This document shows, piece by piece, positions 10,642-22,959 of a stretch of DNA of 64,000 bases; the first letter of the stretch is position 1; every line of letters starts with the position of its first letter. The DNA comes from Phylloscopus collybita (taxonomy: Eukaryota; Chordata; Aves; Passeriformes; Phylloscopidae). Below the pieces are notes generated by a model, which worked only from the letters and a program-made list of their open reading frames with translations, was not told the origin of the DNA and searched no databases. The DNA is taken from positions 24,107,501-24,171,500 of the forward strand of contig JAJNNQ010000009.1 in the NCBI GenBank assembly GCA_027886175.1, in the 5' to 3' direction. Position numbers and translations under genes: made by a program.

Positions 10642-12909
10642 CTACATAAAATGTAAATTTGAAGAGAAAAAAGCATGCTAAGTTACCACTTGTATATTTT
10701 ATATTACTGATCAACTGTTCTATGCTAATTAGTTAATCTTATTAATGAGCCATGTTGCATTAATAAGAAGAAAATTTTGTATCTGCAGACTGTTTTGCAG
10801 ATGGTAGTTACATATATTCTTAATGGTATTGCCTGTTGGTGATGCACTCATTCCTTCTCTCAGGTGCACAGCTGTGACTATTTGCAAATAAACAAGTTTC
10901 TAATATTTCTTAAGCACATTAGAAGATCTGGATTACCATCTCAGGGAATGATTTTTGGTTAACCAACATTTTCAGCAACCATCAGAGAAAACAATTTCCT
11001 TCATTTATGTTTTTACTAAGACATTTAAAAAATGTTTCTCAACTTCAGAAACTGTATTTTTTTGCAAGTACTTGGAACTTTCCGTAAGAATTATCTACAA
11101 AGAAATTATTCCAATCGTCATTTTACTCTTTCTACCTGAATGCACAAAGAAGAGCATTCTGTTGAGCAGGCTGACTTTACATCCAAATAGAGAAAACAGA
11201 CACAGTCCAGTCGTCCAAATCTGCCATGAAAACCAATTCCAGCATGTACAAAAAGTTAGATTTTAAAAATTTTATTCAAAAAATACCTGTGACAAGGTAA
11301 GAAAGATAGGAGATTGTCTTGGGTTATGGAACCAAAAATGTGTATTCTATTTCATCTGTTGAAAGCAGTTGGGGAGATGTTTTTCTTTATGTCTTGTAAC
11401 TCTGGGGGAAGGGGGGCAGATGCCTCCTGATAATGGGCCAGCTGTTAAAACCAGGTGGGGCAGTGTTTCTTATCTTTCACCACTTGTCCTCCTTCCAGGG
11501 GAATATTTTCTGCTGATGGGCCATTAAGGCTCACCAAGCAGACATCCACAAGCAGTCATCCACATTCCATCATCCCATTGCGAGATGCTCCACCCAGTGG
11601 GAAGCCAACCATTCCTACCTAAATAAAAACTAAGACGTAGGAACAAAATCTGGTTCCACTGGATTCCCGGAGGAAGACTGGACCCTTCTCACCATCACTG
11701 GACCCTTTTCTACAGGATCATCTCTGCTCCAACAGAACCACATCTGCCACTCCAGGAGGATTTACTTGGGACTGCTTCCAACACCCTGACCAACAGCGTG
11801 TCAGGTTGTAGCTCTGACTCTGTCAGGGTTTGTAGGATTGTTGTTTGTTTGTTTTACTACTACATTTGTTAATATTCCTAGTAAAGAACTGTTATTCCTA
11901 TTCCCAAATCTTTGCCTGAAAGCCCTTAATTGCAAAATTATAATTTGGCAGGGGTGAGGGGTTTACATTCTCCATTCCAAGGGAAACTCCAGTTTTCCCT
12001 GGCAGATACCTGTCTTTCAAAACCAAGACAGAGATAGATCAACATTTAGAAAAATGTAGTCATCTTTAAACTAAGATTATTTAAGAAAAAACCCCACTAA
12101 ATAACCAAAACTGACGAGAAAGTATTGAAAGGTCTTAGAGTGTGCCTTATTTGGAGAAGAAATATTAAAAAAATCTCAGAAAAGAAAATGTGCCTTGATT
12201 TTCAGATTTTATATTCTTTGTGGTTTTCCTTAGAAAAGCAAAAGGAAAAAAGTGAGAAATAATATTTTAACTGTTAAAGAATTATCTTAGAAAACTTAAT
12301 TTTTCTCAGGTATAGTAACAGGACCAAAAGTTAGTAAAATGAGGCTTTCTAAGTTTCCCAATATTTATATGTGAAGATTATTCTTTTTTAATGGCAAAAC
12401 TTTATTGTTTCTCCTATGGAAGTTAAGTGTAGGTAGATACATAGAGTAGGTAGGTAAGTATCATGAGTCAGAACATGCAAAGTTGATTGACAAAAGAATT
12501 GGAAAGAAACAGAATTTTATAATCAAAACATACAACTTCACTATGAATCTTATGTAAAAACAATTCAGCTATAAAACAGTTGGCACCACCAGTGTGTACC
12601 CTCATACAGTCTGCTTTACTCTCAGTTAAATCAAGTCAAGCCAGCAAGGAAGCTTTAGGAATTAATTTAAAGCAAATTGAAAATAGCAGCATTTCTTATA
12701 AATACCAAACCCTTCAACATTTGGATTGACCCAGAACTCTCCTTTAAACCTTTTCAAATTGTATATAGAATCTGTGAGCTGTTTTCACTTTGTTCAAATA
12801 CAGTAAGGGTGGGGTACTTTACTCTTTCAGTAGTTTAAGGAAAAAGATTACTGGCTTAGGCAGTCCTGATATCTTAAAGACTTCAGAAAAACACATAACT
12901 TTCATTTAC
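10642..12909 (-). other. CORIN intron between LDLRA2 and LDLRA3 exons
   Basis: This 2.3 kb intron is dominated by a 716-bp solo LTR (11315-12030, antisense to the gene). Outside it is AT-rich sequence. The 103-residue open frame at 10955-11266 on the plus strand resembles no protein known to me. Confidence 0.8.
11310..12035 (+). mobile_element. Solo LTR (ERV-L-like) with 5-bp target-site duplication
   Basis: The LTR itself is 11315-12030 (716 bp). It starts TGTCTTGG and ends CCAAGACA, a perfect 8-bp terminal inverted repeat with TG...CA ends. It is flanked by the direct repeat GAGAT (11310-11314 and 12031-12035), the length expected for class III (ERV-L) insertions. An AAATAAAA element near 11.62 kb and the AATTATAATTTGG/GGTTTACATTCTCC block towards the 3' end match avian LTRs I recognise. 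No internal retroviral sequence is present, so the provirus recombined down to one LTR. It is antisense to CORIN. Confidence 0.88.
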
Positions 12910-13017
12910 CACAATTTTGTTCATCACTAAGGTCTCCACAGTCATCATATCCATCACAAACAAAGGTATAATTGAGGCATTTTCCCGTGTCACATCGAAA
13001 TACATCACTACTGCAGT
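12910..13017 (-). CDS. CORIN: CORIN exon: LDL-receptor class A repeat 2
   Basis: This 108-nt phase 1-1 exon has acceptor ttttgcag before ACTGCAGT and donor TTGTG followed by GTAAAT. It encodes a full six-cysteine LDLRA module ([36 protein letters not shown]). The calcium box [12 protein letters not shown] is intact and there is a sequon NYT. The first codon is assembled across the intron as A+AC (Asn), giving the NC start also seen in mammals. A 72-residue open frame here in another frame (12883-13101) is a shadow of this exon. Confidence 0.93.
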
Positions 13018-15080
13018 CTGCAAAACAAAGCATGGAAAGTGTTGAAGTTGCATTGGAACATTAATATAAACTATGCACACTGGAATGCACTGACTACACA
13101 TTAGCTACAAGCACTAGCACTACAAGATTAGCTAAGGATACCTTACAACTTACAGGTCTGCATTAATACTGGTGTGCACCAGTTTATGAGAAACTAATCT
13201 GGAAGAAAATGAAAAATCAAAAGCCATTTTTAGAAATTTCTATTCTCTCCCTACCAGCTGGTTTTTTTGACCAATACCATAAGAAGAGAGTGCTCTGCAC
13301 ATAGGGACCTAAATGTTTAACTAAATTATACACATAAAGTTCCCAAGAAATGTTGTAGGCTTCACCATTGTAGATTATTAGGAAAATTCTGAGAACCTGA
13401 TGTGGCTATTAAGTGGAGATGAATATTCTAACAGCAAAATCAAGATCCCTAGATCCTGCTTTTGAGCCTGCCTTTGATATTACAATGGTTTCAAATGAGC
13501 TTAATGCTTAACACGGTTCAGAGCTCAGCTTTGGCCTGGTGCCTTCTCATCAAGGAATCCTTACTCTCAGCCCTAAGTGGGTTTAACCCTTTTATCATGA
13601 GTGGATGCATCAGTAAAGCCTGCCAGATATTCTCTGAGAATAATCATAATACTTGAATAATATGAGGTTCAATAAAAACATGGAATCTTTGTTTTAGTTA
13701 AGCAGGTTGAGGAGAAATTATGGTTTGTGGTTTCTGGTCCCATCAGTAATAACTTTTGATTTCAAGCACACAGCTAGGAAGTGGATAACTCAGTTTCACT
13801 GCCTTCTTCTAGACTTTTCCTTGATCTCAAGTTTTTCAAGGAGAATGCTGAGATATAGGACAGCTGGGTGGACAATCCTTCCATCCTGTTGAAGCTAAGC
13901 CACTGGAACCAAGGAAGTCCTTTGTGCCTGTTCTTACTGGCATTGTGGGCATTTTAAATGAATTCTTCCCCCAGAAAACAGAGAGAAAGAGCTCAAAAAG
14001 CAGAGACTGGAACAAAAGTGCCTCCTTTCTTCTGAGATGATCAACCACAAAACAACAGAATCATGCTACCACTTCCTTCTCTCCTCTTGGCATGTGATTC
14101 CTGTGCTCATGATGGCACAGTGGTTCCACTCTGAAAGCTGGGTGTCCTTGTAAGGATATTACACATTGAACAGTGTAACTCTTCCAGAAGTTGCACTGGG
14201 GTTTCTACTCCTTCAGATATCAACCAAGTGTTTCACCTCCTAGGCGAAAAAAAACCTCTGGAACTTAAACATGAGTCTCTTCCTCTCTTTCCCCCACAGA
14301 AGTATTAATGCTTTCATCAAGTTTCATATTATCTTAGAAAGTCCAAACAGAATTTATGAAGGAAATGCTTCAGGATATAAAGTAAAATAATATGGCTGAC
14401 CCATAAGCTACATACTCAATAGTCAATTTAACTTCAAAAAGAACCATTATTCATAAAACAGGGAATAACAAGAACCCCACACTAAATGAAAATAAATTTA
14501 AGTTCCTGCTTCCTGTAAGCAGACCAAGATCCAGCTGAGAGTAAATTCTAAACATCACTTGTTTTGAAAATGCAACAGCATGAAGTGTTCTGGCAACTTT
14601 TAATCTTATTGATCAGTTTGTAACTCTGACAGTTTCTATGCTTCTTCCACTGCTCCTCTTGCAAATGAAACAAAACTGCCTTTTTCTATGTTATTTCCTC
14701 TAGATAAATTTACTGTTTAATTTCCATTCTTACCCCCATTCCTGTTTCCATTCATACCTCTGAAGCTGCTGCAGTGTTCTTTAGGGTAGACAACTTACAG
14801 GCCCACACAGAGGACACACAAACAGAATACAAAATTCCTTGCAGGGAAATAAGATTCACTTGATGAAAATCTAACAGCCTTAATATACATTTTCTTCAAG
14901 ATATTGGCAATAATGTATTGTATAGGGTAGTTGATTATTCTGTTAAGTGTGATGGTACTTGGCACCTGCCACTTGTAAAAGGCTCAAATTTTATAAATGA
15001 TGGGGAAATCCCAATTTTCATAAAATTAAATACAAACTCCTATTCTATACTCCACTAAACACAAATGAAGCCTGGTGACC

Positions 15081-15154
15081 CCGAGATAAGCTCAGCTGGT
15101 TAAAGCAAGGTGCTAATGAAGCCAAGGTGGCAGGTTTGGTCCCCATATGGGTCC
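15081..15154 (+). repeat. tRNA-Ile(AAT)-derived sequence, degraded
   Basis: About 74 bp align by eye to a eukaryotic tRNA-Ile(AAT): AGCTCAGCTGGTTAAAGC (D arm, A box), GGTGCTAATGAAGCC (anticodon arm, AAT retained), then CAGGTTTGGTCCCC (T arm, B box). The A box differs from TRGCNNAGYNGG at one position and the B box from GGTTCRANNCC at about two, and the acceptor stem does not pair well, so it is not a functional tRNA gene. It lies directly upstream of a CR1 body, like the head of passerine tRNA-Ile/CR1 SINEs. Confidence 0.72.
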
Positions 15155-15187
15155 AGAAGGATCTGCTGCACATGGGGCTGGGCAAGC

Positions 15188-16200
15188 CCCCACAACATCC
15201 ATCTCTCTAAATTGGAAAGAGATGGATTTCATAGGTGAACTCTTTGGAGGATAAGGAATTGGTTGGATGATCACATCCCAAGAGTCAATAGCTCAGAATC
15301 CCAAAGGACATCAGTGACCAGTGGTGTCCCTCAAGGCTCTGTACTGGGACCAGTGTCATTTAATGTCTTGATTAATAACATAGATAAAGGGATCAAGCAC
15401 AGCCTCAGCAAAATTGCAGATAAGGTGGGGAGATAGTGTGGATGTCAAGCTGAGTGGTGTGGTTGACACACCTGAAGGACATGATACCATACAGAGGGAC
15501 CTGGACAAGCTCAAAAAGTGGGTGCATGGGACTCTTGTGGACTAACAAGATCAAGGACAAGGTGCTGCACCTGGGTCAGGGCAAAGCCTGGTATCAACAC
15601 AGGCTGGGGAATGAATGGATTAAAAAAGTCCTGCCAAGAAAAACTTGGGGGAACTGGTAGATGAACAGATGGACATGACTCAGCAATGTGCACTTGCAGC
15701 CCAGAAAGACAACTGTATCCTGGGCTGCACTAGAAGCAGCACTGCCAGAAGGTTGAAGAAGGTGATTTTGTCACTCTGCTCTTGTGAAAGACTACCTGGA
15801 AGTGCTGCACCCAGCTCTAGGTCCCACAGCACAGGAAAGTCATGGACCTGTTGAAAGAGGTTCAGACAAGTCTACAAAAATGATCATAGGGATGGAACAG
15901 CTCTCCTTTGAAGAAAGGCTGAAAGAGTTGGGCATATTTCTCCTGGAGAAAGAGTGTCCTTTCAGCACTTTAGGGACACTTATAAGAAAGATGGGGACAG
16001 ACTCTTTAGCTGGGCCTGTTGTTATAGGATGAGGAGTAATGGTTTTACAAAAGGGTACTTCAGACTAGACATAAAGAATAAATGTTTTACAATGAGGATG
16101 GTGAAACACTGGAGCAGGTTACCCAGAGAAATTATAGACACCCCATTCCTGGAAATACTCAAAGTCAGGTTGGATAGGACTCTGAGCAACCTATTCTATA
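15188..16200 (+). mobile_element. CR1 LINE, 5'-truncated, about 1 kb
   Basis: This is a plus-strand CR1 covering the C-terminal half of the ORF2 reverse-transcriptase reading frame. It starts around CCCACAACATCCATCTCTCT (HNIHLSKLER). It continues through the [15 protein letters not shown] motif near 15.33 kb (GTGGTGTCCCTCAAGGCTCT) and QRDLDKLKKWV to RHW-like and LDRTLSNL near the end. Several frameshifts and stops break the frame; the short frames between 15454 and 16214 are its pieces. The usual CR1 3' tip after GAGCAACCT is not recognisable. Confidence 0.88.
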
Positions 16201-17572
16201 ATTTAATGACGTGACTTAAGACCTTGAGGGGGGCAAGGACTGCAAGAAGCACAGCATCTTTTATCAGACAAGCTTTCAGGCAAATAGGTCTTCCTTCAGT
16301 TTTGCTCTTTCTGCTATGTAATTCAGGAAAGTCTTATTTGACCTCCACACACTCTCCTCAACTCTTACCATGCATCCTAATGAAAGACATCCTCTGCATA
16401 TAAACCTTGTATCACTAAACAGATAGGTGTCCTTTCAAAGGTAATCTTAGCTCATGAAATTCATGCTTGTTTTTTCAAAACATGTAATATATTTATTCTT
16501 TTACTACTGATTTCTTCTTTTCCCATTTCTAATAGAACTTGAGAGCCATAGTCTCATAGGCATTTTTAAATTTTTGAGCTTACTTTAAATCTAAAGCTAA
16601 CACAGAAAGGAAAAATTGGAAAATAAAAACATACAATACTTTTTACATAATAGACATTATCTCAACTTCCATTAAATGAATTGTAGACTATAAAAGGAAA
16701 AGCAAGCTCTAATTTTATTCATATTGAGACCAGGAGGAAATTGCTGTCCTCATTTATTCCTTAGAGTATCCCAGATAAAATCTAACAACAACTTCCTTAA
16801 AAGCAGCTTTGTGAGTCTTGGAATTCCCAGGCTCTTAAATCACTAATAAGAATTTTTTGAGTTGAGTGTAAACTGCACAGTCTGACATTTTTCAAAGACT
16901 GAACGAGAAATCCTGTTTTGTGGCATCATGTCCTGCCATAGTCCCTCTTTAGCATTTTTTCCACATTTCCCTCTGTTCTTTTTCTTTTTGCTTTCTCATT
17001 GTTTTCTTATGGTACATTTACTCTGGTTTTCTAAACGTGTTTGTAGTCCAAGGTGTTTTGTTAACAGAGAAAAACACATAGGAGCTCTGAAGATATGCAC
17101 TATTGCAAACAAATAAATAAAAAATTAAGCCATCACATGTGTACATTCTACTGCAGCACATACTGGGATTAATTTAAATAAATTGCATCCAGGGTTGAGA
17201 ACTAAGGGAACTTTCTAAACAGATGGTCTTGCATCTACTCTAAAATCAATGCCACTAAAAGTATTCAGCTGATTATCAGAAGTGCTTGTGTCTGATGCAA
17301 ATTGATTCATAAAAAAATAAAATAAATTAAAAACCACATAGCTCCTTGCAGAATATCTGCCTCAAGGCATAAAATTTGATAGATCCAAAGCTCATGCTGT
17401 GGCTTGAGTGAGCAAAGCTAAACACAGTCCACAGCAACTGACAGAGTCCAAATGTCAATATATGCAAACACTGTGCAAAGCTCCTATTCTGCCAATTGCC
17501 TGCTTCAGTTTACAGGTTTCCCTGAATGGGTTCAGTACTTCAACAGAACACTGCAAGGTTTAAGAAACTTAC

Positions 17573-17686
17573 TACAATGGATCTCGTCACTCCAATCATC
17601 ACAGTCGTTGTAGCCATTACACTGCAGTTTCCCTGGGATGCAGATCCCACTGGCACACAAGAAACTCTCCTTTCCTCCACACAGTG
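17573..17686 (-). CDS. CORIN: CORIN exon: LDL-receptor class A repeat 1
   Basis: This 114-nt phase 1-1 exon encodes one complete LDLRA module. The acceptor is tcttacag before CACTGTG and the donor is TGTA followed by GTAAGT. Six cysteines are present, in the pattern LCGG, FLCASG, ICIPG, LQCNGYNDCDDW, EIHC. The calcium-binding acidic box reads CNGYNDCDDWSDE, with the conserved SDE. LDLRA modules fold around a calcium ion and bind protein ligands; in corin the stem contributes to pro-ANP processing. The upstream intron carries a sense-oriented solo LTR ending about 420 bp before this exon. Confidence 0.94.
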
Positions 17687-18103
17687 CTGTAAGAGAGCAG
17701 AAAAGACAGAATGTGGAGAAAAACCATTAACATCAACACTACAAACTTAGTGCTACTAGAGTCTTACAAATGTAAAAGTGATACTCAGTATTTCCCACAG
17801 GGATTGAAATATATTTCCAATTTGGAAAACATTATGATAGCTTGCAGAGGAACATCACTAATTGCAAGAAGATCAAGAGGAAAACCTAAAAGAAAAAAAA
17901 ATCTCAAGTTTTGAGATAGAATAAAGCCATTTAAAACTTCTATCAGTGAATGACCCATTTAAAAAGACCTCAACAGGCAGTAATGAAAAGACTATTACAC
18001 CTGTTAAATCTGTCCCTGGGATGAAGGAAGGATGAAGCATTACGTGCTCATGTGGAATATGCCTACAAAAAATATAATATCTGCTTAAGACTGGCCTTCC
18101 TGT

Positions 18104-18785
18104 ATAGCCTCTCGGTGCTCTGCTCTCCCGAGAATGATGGATGGGCACTGCCCCTGGTCCTTCGGGAAGCTCCGAGCCGCCCACAGAAAAGACGAGGAGT
18201 CTTCGGATGTTCTTTTTCTGAGTTTTCTTCTTTGTTTATTATATCTTATCTTTACAATTCTCTCTGTGCTCTGCCAAGGTCTGGACAGCACGGGCAACAG
18301 GCGATGACTGCCCCGCCTGCCCACAGGTTGTCATCTTAAATACAGATAATTACGTGCACATTATTTACAATTGTGATCCAATACATACACTTGACACTAA
18401 ACAGGTGTTTTCTACTTTGACCCAATCCCTCTAAATCTACTTCATGTCGTCACCACTGTGCAAGATGGAGACAAAGAAGAAGGAGAAGACTCTAGGGTAA
18501 CACCCAGAATCCTCCATCTTGTCTCTGGTCCTTCTTATCTTGAAACCCCTAACGTGAAAATATTATTACTTTCTACTACTTTCAAGGCCTTGCAATTCTT
18601 CCCATAGTGTTGGTAATCTTTCCCATGGACTATAATCGAGACCCCTGCCTGTCTGGGGTCCATGCCAGGGTCTGTAACCCCCCTGCACATATCTCCGACC
18701 CCCCTGTACAGGTTTTAAACCCCCCTGTACAGGTTTCTGCTTGTCCAGGGTTTCCAGAGGAATACCCTGGACTCCTACAATAGCC
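18104..18785 (-). mobile_element. Solo LTR (ERVK/betaretrovirus-like), sense to CORIN, 6-bp duplication
   Basis: The element is 18110-18779 on the minus strand. Read on that strand it starts TGTAGGAGTCCAGGG and is bounded by the 6-bp direct repeat ATAGCC (18104-18109 and 18780-18785), the duplication length typical of beta-type ERVs. An AATAAA poly(A) signal lies at 18240-18235 and a TATA-like TATTTAAG about 100 bp upstream of it (near 18340). The U3 side contains imperfect repeats of CCCCTGTACAGGTTT (plus-strand view, 18.70-18.74 kb). The far end reads GA rather than CA, so that boundary may have mutated or be slightly off. No internal proviral genes are seen. Confidence 0.72.
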
Positions 18786-19301
18786 CTTTGGTATTCACAA
18801 TTTGCCAAACCAACAGGTATACAGTGGATGCTGTGAGGTACCACTTAGCACTGGACGTGCTTTTACAATGTTTTTCAAAAATGACAAATAGCTCCAGCTT
18901 GCGCTAGCTGCACATTCAACTATTTATCTAGATTTTAAATTTCATTTATGGTCCTAGAACAGCAGTCTTCTCTATTCACACTATGGCAATGTCTATACAC
19001 ACAAACACACACACTCTCAGCACCCTCATTATTAGTTTTAAATTTTGTCAGCAGAAGATTTTTTTCTTTCAACATACTTACATTCTTTTCTAAGACTCAC
19101 TATTATTTTGTCATCCCCAAGAAACAGGGCAAACTTAGACTTAGTTAACTGAAACACACACTCCTTATGGAAAATTCATTTGTAATAAAAACTTAGGAAT
19201 AATTTCAAAATCTTTTCAATTACCTTCCCAGGTGTACTGTCTACTTGTACAGCAAATAATTTTGATTTTGTAATACAAACATAATTTTCTAGTTGTGCAA
19301 T

Positions 19302-19355
19302 GAGGACATGGTTATTGCAGGAGGACATGGTTATTGTGGAGGACATGGTTATTGC
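19302..19355. repeat. Short tandem repeat, 18-19 bp unit, three copies
   Basis: GAGGACATGGTTATTG occurs at 19302, 19321 and 19339, spaced 19 and 18 bp. The copies are identical over 16 bases, so the expansion is fairly recent. Confidence 0.85.
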
Positions 19356-22300
19356 AGTTCAAGCTGCTTATGTAATGTATTATAAAGGAGGTCTTTAACT
19401 TTATGGAAAGATGCCCAAAATAGAGACTTTAAAGCAAAAATTTTCAACTGGTTTGTGCCTTTTAATGTGGTGAGTGTTCATCAGAAACAAGGTAGTGCAA
19501 AACCACCAGCATCATCCTTTTGACACTCTTATGATGTGTTCCTCATCAGGTTCCCTCACATTGTGTGGTTGGATACATTTCCTAACCTCTAACTGAAGAG
19601 TTACAGCCTCACTAGTACTCTACTCATTTTGGAAAAGCATTACAAACTACAACATATGATAGCCTTAAGGCAAACATGAGATCAGATAACATTCATAGTC
19701 TCATTTTATAGCAGCAAAAATGAGGAAATGAGATATTAAAGTGAAAGTTAGAAGAAATAATGAATAATAACATCTAAGACACAAAAAAAAAGTGATTTTT
19801 TTGGAGGGTAAAGACTAATGTTATTTTACATGTTCAAAGAATAGCTCTTGTTGCCTTTACTTGTAGCTGCAAATATCTCAATTGCAAATAAACCAGCTAT
19901 ACAAGTGAAGATCCCAGTTAGCTGGAAGTGTTCAAATAACAGTAGAGAAAATTTTTATACAAGTGCCTTGTTCAGCATGGTCATTGCAACAGTGACAAGG
20001 CAAGAATCTCATTTCATATGATAATGTCACACTTTATTATGAGCCAATCTTTTTACTTCTCCAGTTCCTGTCGTGTATACTGCACTTCCTGATTTCTGCA
20101 GTCACTAAGCTCTACAGGTGCTCCTAGAAACAACAGACTTCCTTGGTATGGAAGTACCAGTTCCCTGGACACCAGTGTTTATCCCACAGATGATGATATC
20201 AGGTAAAAATACAATATGATAGCATAATCAAAATTTTGTAATTCATCATACAAGAAAGGCTCTTAAAGTTTGGAAAGGCAACTTTAACTGATTGGTAATC
20301 TTACATTCTTGTAACTTGGCTTTTCCACAATTTCCTTCATGTTTAAAAAGGAAAAAAGCATAAATACCTCAAAAGGAACCATTTTTGATTTGCTTTGATG
20401 GAGATTTCCATCAGTATAGGGCTTCACTGGTACTAAGATAGCAAGAGTCATGGACTCCTATCTTTGGTGTGAATATGCCAATTCGGCTTGGGAGAATGCA
20501 AGTTAACAGCAAGAATATCTGATAACTTTTCTTACAGATCAGAAAAGAAAAGATTATGGGGTCCCATATTAATTTCTGGGCTGTGAACAAAAGTGTGTTG
20601 AAGCACTTGTAAGTCATCCTGACTCTGCCTCCTTTATACATCTCTGTCTTGTTCTGCTCCTACCCCAAATCGTTTCTCCATTTCTGCACACCTAAAGTGA
20701 GCATTTTCCTGTTTGTCTTGTATGTTACACAAAAAACAAGAGGAAGAGTGAAATTAGTTTTCTTTATGTCAGTTTTAGTATCCAGCAGCAACCAGAAGGA
20801 ATCTTAAGAAATATTTATCTCACCTCTTGCAGTTTTCTAATAGGTAATGACTGGATATGTTTGGTCCAGTCAGTGCAGTGTTCAGGGCAAGGAGAGCACA
20901 GACATTGTGAACAGGACCTCCAATGAATGTAATTTCTGCTTTCTACTAAGCTTGTGCAAGAAATTTTCAGTAGACTGACCATTCCATCATACCTCCAAAG
21001 GTCAGATTTTAATGGAAATTATAAAAGCCTTATCTAATGTTGTAAAACAATCACTTTTGTTGAATGCTAAATTTTGGTATTTGATCTGGAACCTAGTGGA
21101 TTTAGGTATGCAACATTTATAAAACTTTATTGAACATAGGCTGCATACTCAGAAACACTGGGACTGTTTGAAACAAAGCAGCAGCAGCAGAAGAAATAGA
21201 TGTCTGAAATAGGAAAAATATAGACCATTCTACTCAAAATTATTACAAATGGAAAAGATGTTATTCTAAAGAAATACGCTGGGGAATGTTAATTACCGAT
21301 ACCTCTGCATATAATTTACACATTTATTAATAAAATCATGCAAATATACACACATCCAAATTCCTGAAGAACTTAAAATGTTATGTAAGATGAGCCCAAA
21401 TAAAATGGAAGTGATCCTTGCTAATAGAGAAACTTGCTTGTTTCAGTCCTTACCCAGAAAGGTTTAAAATTTGTAATAGCTTCCAAAATCCTGGACTAAA
21501 CATCAGTGGCAGCAAAAAGTGTTTCATTTTACCTGTGTCTGGTGTACTATCAAAAGTGTCTTTGAGGAGGCAAGACCACTTACTATACTTTCCAGCTAGA
21601 TTACTGGAATGTCATCTATAGAAGATTATGGGGAAAGGTCCCTGGAAAGCTGCAGAGAGTGCAGACTGAAATAAACATTATTTTACCATCCTCAAGACTG
21701 ACATCTGGTTGCATTCCATGGTATAGCAACACAAAAAGCATTCTGTAACTGTGAAAATGACCACGGAAAGTGCTGCCAATTTTTTTTTTTTTTCCAAGTG
21801 GAGACCACATTTACTATCTAATGCTATGGAAGAAGTAAGAGGTGTTAAAACCAGCAAAAGGCAGTGCTCTTCATGCAATACATTGACAAGCTGAAACATT
21901 CTAGAACACGATACTATGGATGCTAAAACATACACAGAGCCATGTAACAAAGGGACACATTAATAGAATAAAAATCTTATGCCAGGTCACAAATTACAGA
22001 AAAATCCTTGAATCTCAAACAGACAGAAAATACAGGAGTATTTGCGAAAGTACTTCCACACAGTCTTGGCCTGTTCTCCTTTTCTGGGCATTTGATTTTG
22101 TCAGCTTTTGGAGTCAGAATTATAAAACAGATGAACTTTTTCTCTTACTCAATATACTCATAATAGCACAATGGAACACAGAAGAATCCCTGTATTCTCT
22201 CACTTTCAGATTTTCATAATCTGCTCCCTATACCATGTATGTACCCTCCAGTACAGTGTATGCATCTTGTTGCTGTCAATTCTAGAAAGTTTTGATACTA

Positions 22301-22959
22301 TGATCCCAATCATGGAATTAGAAAAGCTGGCAACTCCTTACCCCCAGGTAATTTGTTCATTTCTCTATTTTCTTAGGATGCAAAATCCTGTGGGAGAAAA
22401 AAGACAGAAGACCTTTTTCTTTCACTAAAGTGACGTGGCCTCAAAAGGCCACATAAGAAACTCAAGCTGGAAAAGAAACAGCCGAAAAACAGGAATACAG
22501 GCAGAGTAGGAGAATAAAAATCAGAGAACACAAGAAAATATAATGCAGGATCAATGGAATTAGAGTGATACGGTGGGGGAAATAGTTTAATCAACCATGT
22601 GTGTTTCTTTGCATGAAACACCACAACAATTGTGAAAAACATTTTGTTTTCCTCAAAACACTATTGCTGTTTTTGCAGCTGCTGTTTAGCATCAATGTTA
22701 CATGTACACAAATCATCTCTCATCTTCACTGCATTAAGTAAATGCAAGGGCACAAAAGAAAGATAACGCCTTCCTCATTTTAAAAGCTTTTTCTCAGAAA
22801 AATTATCTACTAGATAGTAGATAATAGACTGGATATAATAGACTGGATATAATTACATTGACTATAGAAAAATAAATACCTGTTGCAATCAGGTATTTGA
22901 ATTCTCTACTCAAAGTTATTCCTCAAAGACAATTCTCTTAATTTATACCAGTTAGAATG

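Larger units (their letters stand above)
13018..17572 (-). other. CORIN intron between LDLRA1 and LDLRA2 exons
   Basis: This 4.6 kb intron contains the tRNA-Ile-like/CR1 composite at 15.08-16.2 kb. Elsewhere (13.0-15.0 and 16.25-17.5 kb) it is AT-rich sequence without a recognised element; several 60-70 residue frames here look like chance. Confidence 0.8.

Noticed and set aside
15081..15154. Functional tRNA-Ile gene
   Set aside because: Acceptor stem does not pair, box B is mutated and the sequence is attached to CR1; called as a retroposon part instead.
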